Below are positions 53,267 through 62,027 of a stretch of 64,000 nucleotides of DNA, piece by piece; the first letter of the stretch is position 1, and each line of letters opens with the position of its first letter. The position numbers were made by a program, and so were the translations under genes. This DNA comes from Kapaibacterium sp044224925 (GTDB lineage Bacteria > Bacteroidota > Ignavibacteria > Kapaibacteriales > Kapaibacteriaceae), in assembly GCA_044224925.1 (NCBI GenBank), contig JBGAJM010000004.1, forward strand, positions 186,001-250,000, in the 5' to 3' direction. The notes beneath the pieces are model-generated. The model saw nothing but the letters and a program-made list of their open reading frames with translations, was not told where the DNA came from and searched no databases.

Positions 53267-55438
53267 ATGAAATTCATTGTTGTAGCTGTTCTCATCGCGT
53301 TCGGCTGTCTACCGGCTTGGACGCAAACTGTTCACGGCACCGTTGTTGGTCGGAACTCGACCGGTGGTGTCGACACGCTCGCGCGGGCGACCGTCCAGTG
53401 GGTAGGTACGAATGTGGGTGCGTATGCCACCTCCCGCGGTACTTTCTCGATCCCACGTACGACGGCCTCTGACACGCTCGAGATACGGATGGCAGGATTC
53501 GTGGCCACTCGGATCGTGAACCCCCCAGACACGGTGTTCATACGTATGGAACCCGTCGAAACCGACGTGGTTACAGTTGAAGAGGAAAGGTCGTCGATCT
53601 CGTCAGCGCCGATCAAAACGGAAGTGATCTCCTCAAAGGGACTAACGCGCGCAGCATGCTGCAGTTTGGCAGAGTCGTTCGAAAAGAGCCCAACGGTCGA
53701 GGTGTCGTACTCCGATGCCGTGAGCGGGGCACGACAGATCCAATTGCTGGGTCTGCGTGGCGTGTACACCCAGTTCTTGACCGAGGCCGTGCCCGCTGTT
53801 CGTGGAATGGAGATCCCGTATGGCCTCGACCATATCCCTGGTCCCTTCATGGAGTCCGTGAGCATCTCAAAGGGAGCTGCCAGTGTCACCAACGGCTATG
53901 AGGCCATGACCGGGCAGATCAATGTTGAATACCGAAAGCCACAATCGTCGGATCCGCTCTTTGTGAATGGCTATGCCAATACGATGGGGCGGGCCGAGTT
54001 GAATGTGATCGCGGGAGGGTTCGTGACGGACGAGCTCTCGACATTGGTGGCAGCGCACGGCCGATTGTACAACACACCGGTAGATCAGAATGGTGATGGA
54101 TTCCTCGATGTGCCGTTGTTCCGCCAAGGCAACCTGTTGAACCGATGGTTCTTCTCCGACGATAAGATCGAGTGGCAGCTCGTTGCACGCGCTGTGGTCG
54201 ATGACTATGCATCAGGGCAGCAAGGGGCAGGGTTCAGCGATGCAACACCCGACTCGTCGCGATATGCTATACGCACCACCGTGAATCGATACGATGCTTT
54301 CGCGAAATTCGGTGTGTTGAATCTGATCGAGGACATGGAAGGTAGCTCGGTGGGAGTGTCGGTGCTTGCGGCGTATCACGACATGCGTTCATTCTTCGGC
54401 GTGCGACAGTACAATGGCACGCAACGCACGGTCCAGTCGCGCCTTATTCTCGCACTGCCGTTCTCGGAAACGTTCTCGTTGATGTCGGGCCTGTCGTATC
54501 TGCACGATGATGTGCGTGAAACACTGATGACGAATGCGTTGGCAAGAGTTGAGTCGGTGCCCGGTGCGTTCGCTGAGGCCACTGTGCATCCAACGTCCGA
54601 TCTGACGGCCATCCTGGGAATGCGCGGCGATCATAATAATCTTTTTGGCTGGTTCTGGACGCCACGATTGCATGTGAAGTATGGCATCACGGACGTGACG
54701 TCGATCCGTGCATCGGTCGGCCGCGGCTATCGTGTGGCAACGGTGGTGGCAGAGAACATGTCGGCCTTCATGAACTCGCGATCGATCGTGCTGCAAGAGA
54801 ACTACCAGCCGGAACGGTCGTGGAATTACGGCATCTCGCTCACCACATCGTGGGAATGGTTCGGTCGCACATGGCAGTTCGATGCTGAGTTCTATCGCAC
54901 GGATTTCACCGATCAGATCGTGCCGGACTTCGATCAAGGTCCGAACGAGATCATCATTCGCAACATGGCGGGTGCATCACATGCGCTGAGCGCAATGGCC
55001 CAGGTGCTCGTGAGTCCGGTGGAACACATGAATGTGATGGTGGCCTATCGGTGGATCGATGCACAGCAGATCACCGGCGGAGTGATGCAGCTTCGACCGA
55101 TGGTGAGCCGGTATCGTGTGCTCAGCACGGCATCGTGGAACACCACGGACGATTCGTGGCAGATCGATGCAACGGTCTCGTATTCAGGAGAAGGTCGACT
55201 ACCGGTGAAGCTCAACGGTCCAACATCGTTCCCGGGATTCTGGCGCGTGAACGGACAGGTGACGCATCGGTTCGACGCATTCGATGTCTATGTGGGGGTT
55301 GAGAACCTGACGGACTTCTATCAACAGGATCCGATCGTTGCACCGAACGATCCGTTCGGCAAGGACTTCGATGCATCACTCACGTGGGGTCCGATGGACC
55401 CGCGTAGCATCTACGTTGGCTTCCGTTGGCATCTGTGA
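53267..55438 (+). CDS. TonB-dependent receptor
   Basis: The 723-residue outer-membrane receptor has a signal peptide, an N-terminal carboxypeptidase-like domain (20-110, with ARATVQWVGTNVGAY and GTFSIP) and a plug containing TRAACCSLAESFEKSPTVEV and IQLLGLRGVYTQFLTE. A 22-stranded barrel ends YVGFRWHL. It imports an unknown ligand, perhaps a metal or metallophore. The CC pair in the plug echoes the cysteine pairs of the small protein upstream. The two genes probably form one unit. Confidence 0.93.
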   Translation: MKFIVVAVLIAFGCLPAWTQTVHGTVVGRNSTGGVDTLARATVQWVGTNVGAYATSRGTFSIPRTTASDTLEIRMAGFVATRIVNPPDTVFIRMEPVETDVVTVEEERSSISSAPIKTEVISSKGLTRAACCSLAESFEKSPTVEVSYSDAVSGARQIQLLGLRGVYTQFLTEAVPAVRGMEIPYGLDHIPGPFMESVSISKGAASVTNGYEAMTGQINVEYRKPQSSDPLFVNGYANTMGRAELNVIAGGFVTDELSTLVAAHGRLYNTPVDQNGDGFLDVPLFRQGNLLNRWFFSDDKIEWQLVARAVVDDYASGQQGAGFSDATPDSSRYAIRTTVNRYDAFAKFGVLNLIEDMEGSSVGVSVLAAYHDMRSFFGVRQYNGTQRTVQSRLILALPFSETFSLMSGLSYLHDDVRETLMTNALARVESVPGAFAEATVHPTSDLTAILGMRGDHNNLFGWFWTPRLHVKYGITDVTSIRASVGRGYRVATVVAENMSAFMNSRSIVLQENYQPERSWNYGISLTTSWEWFGRTWQFDAEFYRTDFTDQIVPDFDQGPNEIIIRNMAGASHALSAMAQVLVSPVEHMNVMVAYRWIDAQQITGGVMQLRPMVSRYRVLSTASWNTTDDSWQIDATVSYSGEGRLPVKLNGPTSFPGFWRVNGQVTHRFDAFDVYVGVENLTDFYQQDPIVAPNDPFGKDFDASLTWGPMDPRSIYVGFRWHL

Positions 55439-55459
55439 GGATGCCAGCGGTCGGGTCGA

Positions 55460-57226
55460 TCATTGCAAAGGATTGGCCAGAATGGGCGGTTTCGGGAAGT
55501 CGCCCTCGAGTGGACGGATCTCAACGTCTTCGAACAAGAGGTCGGGCGTGATGATGGTCGAGATCAAGTATTGCGAACCACCGGTCATGAATGCCGGTAC
55601 CACGCTCGACGCAAGATAGTTGTGCACGGTGGTGTGCTTGCTGCACTGCAAGATGTCCTTGAAGAGTTGTGGACTGAGACCTGCGGCCTCTGTTCCACGA
55701 ATGAGCTCCTCGCGTCCATCAGGGAAGACGCGATACACTTCCAATAGACCCAGTTTCGCATCGCCTTGCGGGACGGGATAGTCCATCCCCACGAGTGGGA
55801 AGATCCCCGTGAACAAGATGTTCTGATCGAGGGCTTTGCGAACGATGATGCCATATGGAAGTTCGCGGTCCTTGACGAGCTTCATCATGCGTGACTTGAG
55901 TTCCTTCGACGTCGCACGATGCTTTGCATCCGAGGTGACGTCGATCGTGCTGAGCATGGCGCCACCACCACGTTGATGACCATTGGTGGCCTTGACGCGC
56001 TTCGTTGGAACGCGCGAGGAGAGCAATGCACGAAGGAAGCCCTTGTCGACCAAGGCAACATCCTGAGCCGGAACTCCTTCGTCATCGATCTGATAGTGCC
56101 CTGCCACAGATCTTCCGGCATCTTCAAGTTTCGACGGCACATCGCGCACCGACATGAACTCCGGCAACACGCGCGCACCGATCTTGTTCTGAAATGCGCC
56201 GTAACGCTCGTTCGATCCGAATCCACCGTCAGACAACGGCGTGCGTTGTGCAACGAGGTTCGGTGCGAAATGCTGTGCGATGATCTCGGCTGCGGCCTGG
56301 CCTTCGAAGAGGACGGGACCGGAGTAGGCTTCGATCGTAGGGGCGGTGGTCAGGTCGGTGAGTCGCTGCGCGATCTCGCGTACAGCACGAACAAGGGAAT
56401 CCTTCGTGGGCATGTCGCTCGGCTTGAGCGCATAGGCCGCATAGGTCTCGGCGAGGGGCATGCCGTCGGATGCCTGGGCCGTTGCCACGACCTCGAATCC
56501 GGTGAACACTTCGATCTTCTGTGCACGCCGACCTTCGCTGTTGAGATAGAAGGTCTCCTCAGGGACGAACTCATATCCCACACGCGAGATCTGCACGGTA
56601 GGGAACGACGCGAACACTTCGGATGCTGCCGTGCAAATGGCCGTTGCGGTTTCGAGAGAGCCGCTCACGTTCGCATGTCCAAGATCGGTGAGTCGTTCGG
56701 GTGGCATTGTGATGAAATCCGGCGTGGTATCGGTGCGAGTACGATTCTTGATCGCCGCTTCCTTCTTGGCCAGGATCTCCACGGCTTGCTTGTAGCACGC
56801 ATCCGTGGCCAACCATAGTTCGCGACGCAGCATCGCATACGACAGTTCGTACGGAATGCGGCGATTTCGGAATGCCTCTTCGTCGTCACTGCTTCCAAAG
56901 AACCCAAGTCCAACATCGAAGAAGTTCGTGTTGTCGAACGTGGCGGAGCCTACGCGAATGCGAACCGTGAGCGTGGCCGTCATGCCGGTGTCGATATCCT
57001 GCACGCTTCCAAGAACGGCATGCACACCGATGTGTCGACGAAGCGAGAGCGAGTACTCGATGTTGTAGGGGCGTTGGAGATCACCAAGCTTCAACTCATT
57101 CATCGAGCGCTTGATCTCATCGTCCATGGCACGGAACACATCGTCGGCATTCGCTGCCTGGACAGATGCGGTGGCAAGCAAGACCACGGCGAATGCAGTG
57201 ATGGTGCGGGCAGTTCGTAGCATCAT
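55460..57226 (-). CDS. Exported TldE/PmbA-like protein with degenerate zinc site
   Basis: The 588-residue protein has a signal peptide (to SVQAA) and a TldD/PmbA fold: the block GQAAAEIIAQHF stands where TldD has HExxxH, here Ala-Glu-Ile-Ile-Ala-Gln (313-318), so both His ligands are lost. The later blocks DDEGVPAQ, NGHQRGGG and GIFPLVGM are kept. In cytosolic TldD-TldE pairs, TldE also lacks the motif. It is coupled by ATGA to the intact TldD-like gene, so the two probably form an exported heterodimeric protease. Confidence 0.85.
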   Translation of the reverse strand: MMLRTARTITAFAVVLLATASVQAANADDVFRAMDDEIKRSMNELKLGDLQRPYNIEYSLSLRRHIGVHAVLGSVQDIDTGMTATLTVRIRVGSATFDNTNFFDVGLGFFGSSDDEEAFRNRRIPYELSYAMLRRELWLATDACYKQAVEILAKKEAAIKNRTRTDTTPDFITMPPERLTDLGHANVSGSLETATAICTAASEVFASFPTVQISRVGYEFVPEETFYLNSEGRRAQKIEVFTGFEVVATAQASDGMPLAETYAAYALKPSDMPTKDSLVRAVREIAQRLTDLTTAPTIEAYSGPVLFEGQAAAEIIAQHFAPNLVAQRTPLSDGGFGSNERYGAFQNKIGARVLPEFMSVRDVPSKLEDAGRSVAGHYQIDDEGVPAQDVALVDKGFLRALLSSRVPTKRVKATNGHQRGGGAMLSTIDVTSDAKHRATSKELKSRMMKLVKDRELPYGIIVRKALDQNILFTGIFPLVGMDYPVPQGDAKLGLLEVYRVFPDGREELIRGTEAAGLSPQLFKDILQCSKHTTVHNYLASSVVPAFMTGGSQYLISTIITPDLLFEDVEIRPLEGDFPKPPILANPLQ

Positions 57227-58917
57227 GGTCGTTCTCCTGTGGCCGAGTTCATTGGGTCGACAAGGAGTGGCTTCTTTGCTTGCGACTTCGACTTCTTCTG
57301 CACTTCAATGGTGGAAACGAGTAGGCTTGGTGCGCTTGCACTCACCGGTACCCCACCGGACTCTGCACCGCACACGCCATTGAAGATGCCAAGGTCGTTC
57401 GCGGCAGCGATGATGTTGTTGAACGTTGTGAGCGGCGTTCCGATAAGATCCACGCCGCGGACGAGTTCATCGGGCCGACCATCGGCGAACACCTTGTACA
57501 CCACGAGTGGCTGCACGTTGAAGGCATTCGGAACGGTGCGTCCCGTAAAGGTGAATCCGCCTTGAATGTCGTCGAACAGCAGACCGAACTCTTTGCCTTG
57601 CTTGATGCATTCCGCACGAAGTAAAGCGTGAAGTGAATCCAGCGACACTTGTCCGCGTGCCTGTACCAACAGGTTCGATTGGCGCGACACGCAGCGATAT
57701 CCGGCTTGACGTCGACCGTGACCATTCGAGGTCGTGAAGTTCTCGATGGGCGAACGCGACATCAGGAAGTTCTTGAACACACCATGGTCCACGGCCGTCA
57801 CGCGTTGTGCGGGAATGCCTTCGTCATCGAATTCATAGTAACCCACGATGTCTTCGCCATTCAGCGTGCGCAACGTTGGATCGAAGACAACGTCGATGAA
57901 GTCCGGCAAGATCTTCTTGTTCAGGAAGGGCTTGAAGGTCTGACTCGAGTTCGCGTCCTTTTGGCGATGACCTTCAACACGGTGTCCGAAGATCTCGTGG
58001 AAGAACACGCCGGCGGAACGGCCGGACAAGATGGCCGGTCCCGTATACGTTTCCATGAGCGGGGCCGTACTGAGGCGAATGCACAGGTCGATCATCTCGC
58101 GCACGTCGCGCTCCATCGCTGCGCGACTTGGGAGTCGATCCGGCGTGAACGCACTGTAGCTCTTGTACAGCGGTAGACTCATTCCATCATTCGCCTTCGA
58201 CTTCACGATCACGAACATCTTGACGATGGGTTCATAGGTCTGGATCGTGCTTCCTTCGCTGTTCACGAAGTACTTGATCAGATAGTCGGCTTGGAACGTC
58301 ACGCGACCCGTGAACAACTCCGGATGACCGGTGCACATCTTGGAAAGTGAGCGCACGCGATCTTTCCATGCCACCGTATCGAAGGCGAAGGGGATCGGCG
58401 TACCAATGAACGTGTACGGCTTTTCGTGCGACAGGTCTGCGGACGTATCCTCTTCGGTGACCTTCACGGTGCGGTTCGTGGTGACCTTGCCAAGGCGTTC
58501 CACACTTGCCTTGTACGTTCGGTCCGTCGCACCCCACAGCAGGTTTCGAATGGCCGCCTCGTTATCATCGAGCGGAAGCGTGATGCCTCGTGCACCACGA
58601 CCGAACTCGAAGGCCACGCCTCGAATACTGCGTGTGTTATCGAGCTCGTGCGTTCCCACACGCAGATCGATGTCAAGAACGCGGCGTGCCTCTGACCGAT
58701 CCATGTCCAGTGCTCCGAACGAAGCGCTCATCATGGTCGACCGTACTTCCGTGATGGTGTAGGAAAGGAAGTAGGGAGGCGTGGTCTGCGTCGAGAGTTC
58801 ACGCATCGACCGATCAAGTTCAGTGCGCATGGCACGCAGAACGGGAGAGCGTTGTTGTGCCGGGGCGATCGTCGTGCATACTGCGAGCAAGACGACGAGA
58901 AGGATATTACGCACCAT
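57223..58917 (-). CDS. Exported TldD-like metalloprotease
   Basis: The 564-residue protein has a signal peptide (to IAPAQQ) and the catalytic HEIFGH motif (307-312; HExxxH), with the family blocks FDDEGIPAQR and SNGHGRRQAGYR. Classic TldD is cytosolic, so the signal peptide is notable. The ATG at 58917 was chosen over the ORF start at 58983 because it gives the signal peptide. It overlaps the end of the phosphoglycerate mutase gene by 11 bases. Confidence 0.85.
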   Translation of the reverse strand: MVRNILLVVLLAVCTTIAPAQQRSPVLRAMRTELDRSMRELSTQTTPPYFLSYTITEVRSTMMSASFGALDMDRSEARRVLDIDLRVGTHELDNTRSIRGVAFEFGRGARGITLPLDDNEAAIRNLLWGATDRTYKASVERLGKVTTNRTVKVTEEDTSADLSHEKPYTFIGTPIPFAFDTVAWKDRVRSLSKMCTGHPELFTGRVTFQADYLIKYFVNSEGSTIQTYEPIVKMFVIVKSKANDGMSLPLYKSYSAFTPDRLPSRAAMERDVREMIDLCIRLSTAPLMETYTGPAILSGRSAGVFFHEIFGHRVEGHRQKDANSSQTFKPFLNKKILPDFIDVVFDPTLRTLNGEDIVGYYEFDDEGIPAQRVTAVDHGVFKNFLMSRSPIENFTTSNGHGRRQAGYRCVSRQSNLLVQARGQVSLDSLHALLRAECIKQGKEFGLLFDDIQGGFTFTGRTVPNAFNVQPLVVYKVFADGRPDELVRGVDLIGTPLTTFNNIIAAANDLGIFNGVCGAESGGVPVSASAPSLLVSTIEVQKKSKSQAKKPLLVDPMNSATGERP

Positions 58918-59533
58918 GGGGTGTGAGCACTTTCTTGGAACGAACACTGAGGTCCGCATCGAGTTCATATTGAATGGGAACACCGGTGGGGATCTCCACC
59001 TTGAGGATCTCTTCGGGTGTGAGCTGCTCGATCTTCATGATCAGTGCACGCAATGAATTTCCGTGGGCGAACACCAACACGTTCTTGCCTGCTTTCAAAA
59101 GCGGGGCGATCTCTGCTTCAAAGTATGGCATCACGCGCTCGCGAGTATCCTTGAGCGACTCGCCATTGGGCGGAGCGATGTCGTAACTCCGACGCCACTG
59201 ATGCACTTGCTCGTCACCGAACTTGACAGCCGTCTCCTTCTTGTTCAAGCCCTGCAGATCTCCGTAGTGTCGTTCGTTCAAGGCCTGGTCGCGCTTCGTG
59301 GGGAGATCATGTTTGCCGGCCACGCGTAGTGCGATGTCGGCGGTTCGGATCGCACGCGTGAGCACGGAGGTGAACACGGCATCGGCCGGAACATCGGCCA
59401 AGGCCGTGCCTGCGTTCAGTGCTTCGAGCTCGCCCTTGGGAGAGAGATCAACGTCGACCCATCCCGTGAAACGATTCTCAAGATTCCATTGTGATTCGCC
59501 GTGGCGAACAAGTGTGAGAGAGGCCATGGTCAT
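58907..59533 (-). CDS. gpmA: 2,3-bisphosphoglycerate-dependent phosphoglycerate mutase
   Basis: The 208-residue enzyme interconverts 3- and 2-phosphoglycerate in glycolysis. It has the phospho-histidine motif LVRHGESQWN, then NRFTGW, the ERHYGDLQG block and the second catalytic His in FAHGNSLRAL. It is somewhat shorter than E. coli GpmA (250), mostly in the C-terminal region. The ATG at 59533 overlaps the epimerase stop as ATGA. Confidence 0.93.
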   Translation of the reverse strand: MTMASLTLVRHGESQWNLENRFTGWVDVDLSPKGELEALNAGTALADVPADAVFTSVLTRAIRTADIALRVAGKHDLPTKRDQALNERHYGDLQGLNKKETAVKFGDEQVHQWRRSYDIAPPNGESLKDTRERVMPYFEAEIAPLLKAGKNVLVFAHGNSLRALIMKIEQLTPEEILKVEIPTGVPIQYELDADLSVRSKKVLTPHGA

Positions 59534-59958
59534 TCCAGCGGTGATGACGGTGATGGTGAAGCGGGAGCACAGAGTTCCATGAGGACTCCGCCTGTGCTCT
59601 TCGGATGAAGAAAGGCGATCTGCATGTTGTGTGCACCCGGTTGGGGTGTGGTGTTGATCAAGCGAATGTCCTGATCCTGCATTCGCTGCAGGTCAGCCGT
59701 GATCGCATCGGTACGGAAGGCCACATGATGAATGCCCTCGCCGCGCTTTGCAAGAAAGGTCGCAATGGGAGAGTCCGGACGTGATGGTGCCGTGAGCTCG
59801 ATCCGTACACCACCGACGGTGAAGGAGGCGATGTGCACACCTTGTTCGTCGACCGTTTCACGATGGAATTCCGATACTGCGAAGATCCGCCGATACAGTT
59901 CCATTGCGTCGTCGATGTTGGCAACGGCAAGGCCGATGTGATCAACTGCGTTGAGCAT
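59530..59958 (-). CDS. mce: Methylmalonyl-CoA epimerase
   Basis: The 142-residue glyoxalase-fold enzyme converts (S)- to (R)-methylmalonyl-CoA for propionate metabolism. Metal ligands are visible as His7 (VDHIGLAV), one of His77/His78 (GIHHVAF) and Glu129 (VLMEL). The ATG at 59958 gives the family start; 20 codons upstream lie within the glmU-like gene. Its mutase partners are not in this window. Confidence 0.9.
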   Translation of the reverse strand: MLNAVDHIGLAVANIDDAMELYRRIFAVSEFHRETVDEQGVHIASFTVGGVRIELTAPSRPDSPIATFLAKRGEGIHHVAFRTDAITADLQRMQDQDIRLINTTPQPGAHNMQIAFLHPKSTGGVLMELCAPASPSPSSPLE

Positions 59959-60697
59959 AGAGTTCTGAAGCACGCTCGAGATCTGCGACGGTATTGATGC
60001 CCTGCACTTCGATCGCATCGTCCGTGTGATGGGCGATCACCGTTGCGCCGCGGCGCTGAAGAATGTTGATAATATCCGTCACGTAATACTCGCCCTGCGC
60101 ATTTGCGTTCTGGACGAGATCGAGGGCAGGGTAGAGGTCTTCGGAGCGGACGACGTACACACCGGAATTGATCTCTTGGATCGCTTGTTCCTCGGGCGTT
60201 GCATCCTTCTGCTCAACAATGCGAAGAAGGGCGCCATCGTCGGCGCGCACGATCCGGCCATAGCCGGTGGGATCGTCGACAGTTGTCGTGAGCACAGTAC
60301 AGGATGCATCGTGATCGCGATGCGTACGGACCAGGAGATGCAATGTGTCGGATGTGAGCAGTGGCACGTCGCCGCTCAAGATGATCACATCAGCCTGTGC
60401 ATCCATCAGCAATGGGCGCGTTTGCAAGACCGCATGGCCAGTGCCGAGTTGTTCGAGTTGTTCAACACAACGTGCCTCGGGACATTCTTCTACTACATAG
60501 GCGCGTACGGCGTCGCGTTGATGCCCGATGATGGGGACGATGGCGTCTGGGCGGAGTGCGCGTGCCTGATCGAGCACGTATCCAAGCAGCGGCCTGCCAT
60601 GCAATGGTGCAAGCACCTTGGCAAGGTCCGGATTGCCCATGCGTTTCCCTTTTCCGGCGGCCAGGATGACCACGGCGAGAGCTCGAGGACTTGTCAT
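59942..60697 (-). CDS. GlmU-like sugar-1-phosphate nucleotidyltransferase (N-terminal half only)
   Basis: The 251-residue protein has the nucleotidyltransferase motifs ILAAGKGKRM, QLGTGHAV, ILSGDVPLL, and GYGRIVR with EQKDA and EINSGVY. These are those of the GlmU uridylyltransferase domain, which makes UDP-GlcNAc from GlcNAc-1-phosphate. The C-terminal acetyltransferase helix of bifunctional GlmU is missing, so acetylation would need another enzyme. It overlaps mce by 17 bases. Confidence 0.9.
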   Translation of the reverse strand: MTSPRALAVVILAAGKGKRMGNPDLAKVLAPLHGRPLLGYVLDQARALRPDAIVPIIGHQRDAVRAYVVEECPEARCVEQLEQLGTGHAVLQTRPLLMDAQADVIILSGDVPLLTSDTLHLLVRTHRDHDASCTVLTTTVDDPTGYGRIVRADDGALLRIVEQKDATPEEQAIQEINSGVYVVRSEDLYPALDLVQNANAQGEYYVTDIINILQRRGATVIAHHTDDAIEVQGINTVADLERASELYAQRS

Positions 60698-60699
60698 GC

Positions 60700-61095
60700 T
60701 TACGAGTGTTGGGTCATTGGCGTGTAGGCGTCGACCGTGTGGGAGATCGAGATCGGGTCGTTATTGGCATCGACCAGCACAACGGTCGGCTCGTACGAGC
60801 GGGCCTCTGCGTCCGGCATCGTCGTGTACGAGATGATGATGATCTCGTCGCCAACAGCGCCCTTGCGGGCCGCGGCCCCATTCAAACAGATGTCCCTGCT
60901 CCCCTTGGTGCCGGGGATCACGTAGGTTTCGAACCGCTCGCCGTTGTTGATGTTCACGACCGACACCTTCTCATAGGCGATCAGGTCGGCCGCATCCATG
61001 AGCTCTTGGTCGATGGTCAGGCTGCCCTCGTAATAGAGGTCGGCCTGCGTGATACGTGCGCGGTGAAGCTTCGATTTGAACATGACGCGATTCAT
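60700..61095 (-). CDS. panD: Aspartate 1-decarboxylase precursor
   Basis: PanD (131 residues) makes beta-alanine for pantothenate and CoA synthesis. The self-processing site is YEGSLTID, Gly24-Ser25, giving the pyruvoyl group, and the C-terminal half carries NGAAARKGAVGDEI. The first gene of the minus-strand operon, it has an exact TAATTTTG promoter element 34 bases upstream. The glmU-like gene starts 2 bases after its stop codon. Confidence 0.95.
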   Translation of the reverse strand: MNRVMFKSKLHRARITQADLYYEGSLTIDQELMDAADLIAYEKVSVVNINNGERFETYVIPGTKGSRDICLNGAAARKGAVGDEIIIISYTTMPDAEARSYEPTVVLVDANNDPISISHTVDAYTPMTQHS

Positions 61096-61129
61096 GGGGT
61101 CCTCGGAGTCGTAGGTCAGGAATGGACGG

Positions 61130-61137
61130 CAAAATTA
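61130..61137 (-). promoter_or_regulatory. TAnnTTTG promoter element of the panD operon
   Basis: On the minus strand TAATTTTG matches the consensus exactly. It precedes the panD ATG by 34 bases. A TTTG lies 13 bases further upstream, slightly closer than the 17-23 bases expected. Confidence 0.5.
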
Positions 61138-61177
61138 CCGATTTCCGAGGCAAACGACGTATCAGCGGGCGGTTTGG

Positions 61178-61185
61178 TATCTTCG
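61178..61185 (+). promoter_or_regulatory. TAnnTT(C)G element 4 bases before the AtuA-like gene
   Basis: TATCTTCG is one base off the TAnnTTTG consensus and ends 4 bases before the ATG at 61190, the same distance as the exact element at 52302. The transcript would be leaderless. Confidence 0.35.
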
Positions 61186-61189
61186 AGCT

Positions 61190-61519
61190 ATGAAAGTATC
61201 GCTCTCGAAGATCGCACATGCCCGTAGTGGCGACAAAGGCGATGCCGCCAACTGCGGCGTGATCGCCTACAAAGAAGAATGGTATCCCATCATTCGTGAT
61301 CAACTCACGGCAGAACGCGTGAAAGAACATTTCACCGGGATCTGCTTGGGACCGGTGGACCGGTACGAAATGCCCAATCTATGGGCCGTGAACTTCGTCC
61401 TGCACGAGACACTGGGCGGAGGCGGCACGGTGTCGCTCAAACTCGACGCCCAAGGAAAGACCGTCGCCACGGCCATGCTGCTGATGGAGATCGACGTGCC
61501 CGACGATCTGTTCGCTTAA
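61190..61519 (+). CDS. AtuA-like ferredoxin-fold domain protein
   Basis: The 109-residue protein matches the small C-terminal AtuA-like domain (RSGDKGDAANCGVIA, RYEMPNLWAVNFVL, LGGGGTVSL). In acyclic terpene degradation proteins this domain is fused to a larger N-terminal part; here it stands alone. Its exact role is unknown. It converges with and overlaps the lipoprotein gene by four bases. Confidence 0.85.
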   Translation: MKVSLSKIAHARSGDKGDAANCGVIAYKEEWYPIIRDQLTAERVKEHFTGICLGPVDRYEMPNLWAVNFVLHETLGGGGTVSLKLDAQGKTVATAMLLMEIDVPDDLFA

Positions 61520-61995
61520 CGAGGTGTGAGCGGGTTGCCGAGTCCGCATGCCGTTTCCAGCGACGTCATGATGGGCTTCACCCATTCGGCCACACGTTCC
61601 GGATTCTGCTTCGCACCCCACGTCTGCTTCACGTCGGAGTCGTCCTCACGCGTTGACACGCTCCAGAGATTGACGATCACGGAGTCGTTCCGGTAGTCGA
61701 TGTGCCACGTGCGCGTGAGGGACTTGTAGGAGTGCACGAGCTTCATGTCGACCGTATCGATCGCCTCGATGAATCCCGCCGCCGTATCGGACTGAACGAT
61801 CGAATAGCCATTGCGGGCAAGGATCTCCGATGCCTGTCGGATGTATGCCTGCCGTGGTGTCTGACAACGCATCGTGATCGGTCTTGGAACGGAGAGATGG
61901 TTGTACGTGGTGCACCCAGGGCCAAGGATGCTCAGGGTGAGGGCGGCAAGGATGGAGACGGATCGGAGTGTCATAGGATGTCGTAGGTGGATCAT
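61516..61995 (-). CDS. Predicted lipoprotein of unknown function
   Basis: The 159-residue protein has a signal peptide with lipobox LGPGC (Cys28). The mature part has a helix-rich start (RQAYIRQASEILARNGYSIV) and beta strands (WHIDYRNDSVIVNLWSV). I do not recognise a family. An alternative ATG lies at 61974. A TATTTTG element (62003-62009) ends 7 bases before the chosen ATG and favours it. Confidence 0.75.
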   Translation of the reverse strand: MIHLRHPMTLRSVSILAALTLSILGPGCTTYNHLSVPRPITMRCQTPRQAYIRQASEILARNGYSIVQSDTAAGFIEAIDTVDMKLVHSYKSLTRTWHIDYRNDSVIVNLWSVSTREDDSDVKQTWGAKQNPERVAEWVKPIMTSLETACGLGNPLTPR

Positions 61996-62002
61996 ACAGT
62001 CT

Positions 62003-62009
62003 CAAAATA
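62003..62009 (-). promoter_or_regulatory. Possible promoter element of the lipoprotein gene
   Basis: On the minus strand TATTTTG resembles the consensus with one spacer base fewer and ends 7 bases before the ATG at 61995. A leaderless transcript is possible. Confidence 0.3.
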
Positions 62010-62027
62010 GCACGTGAGCAAACAAGA

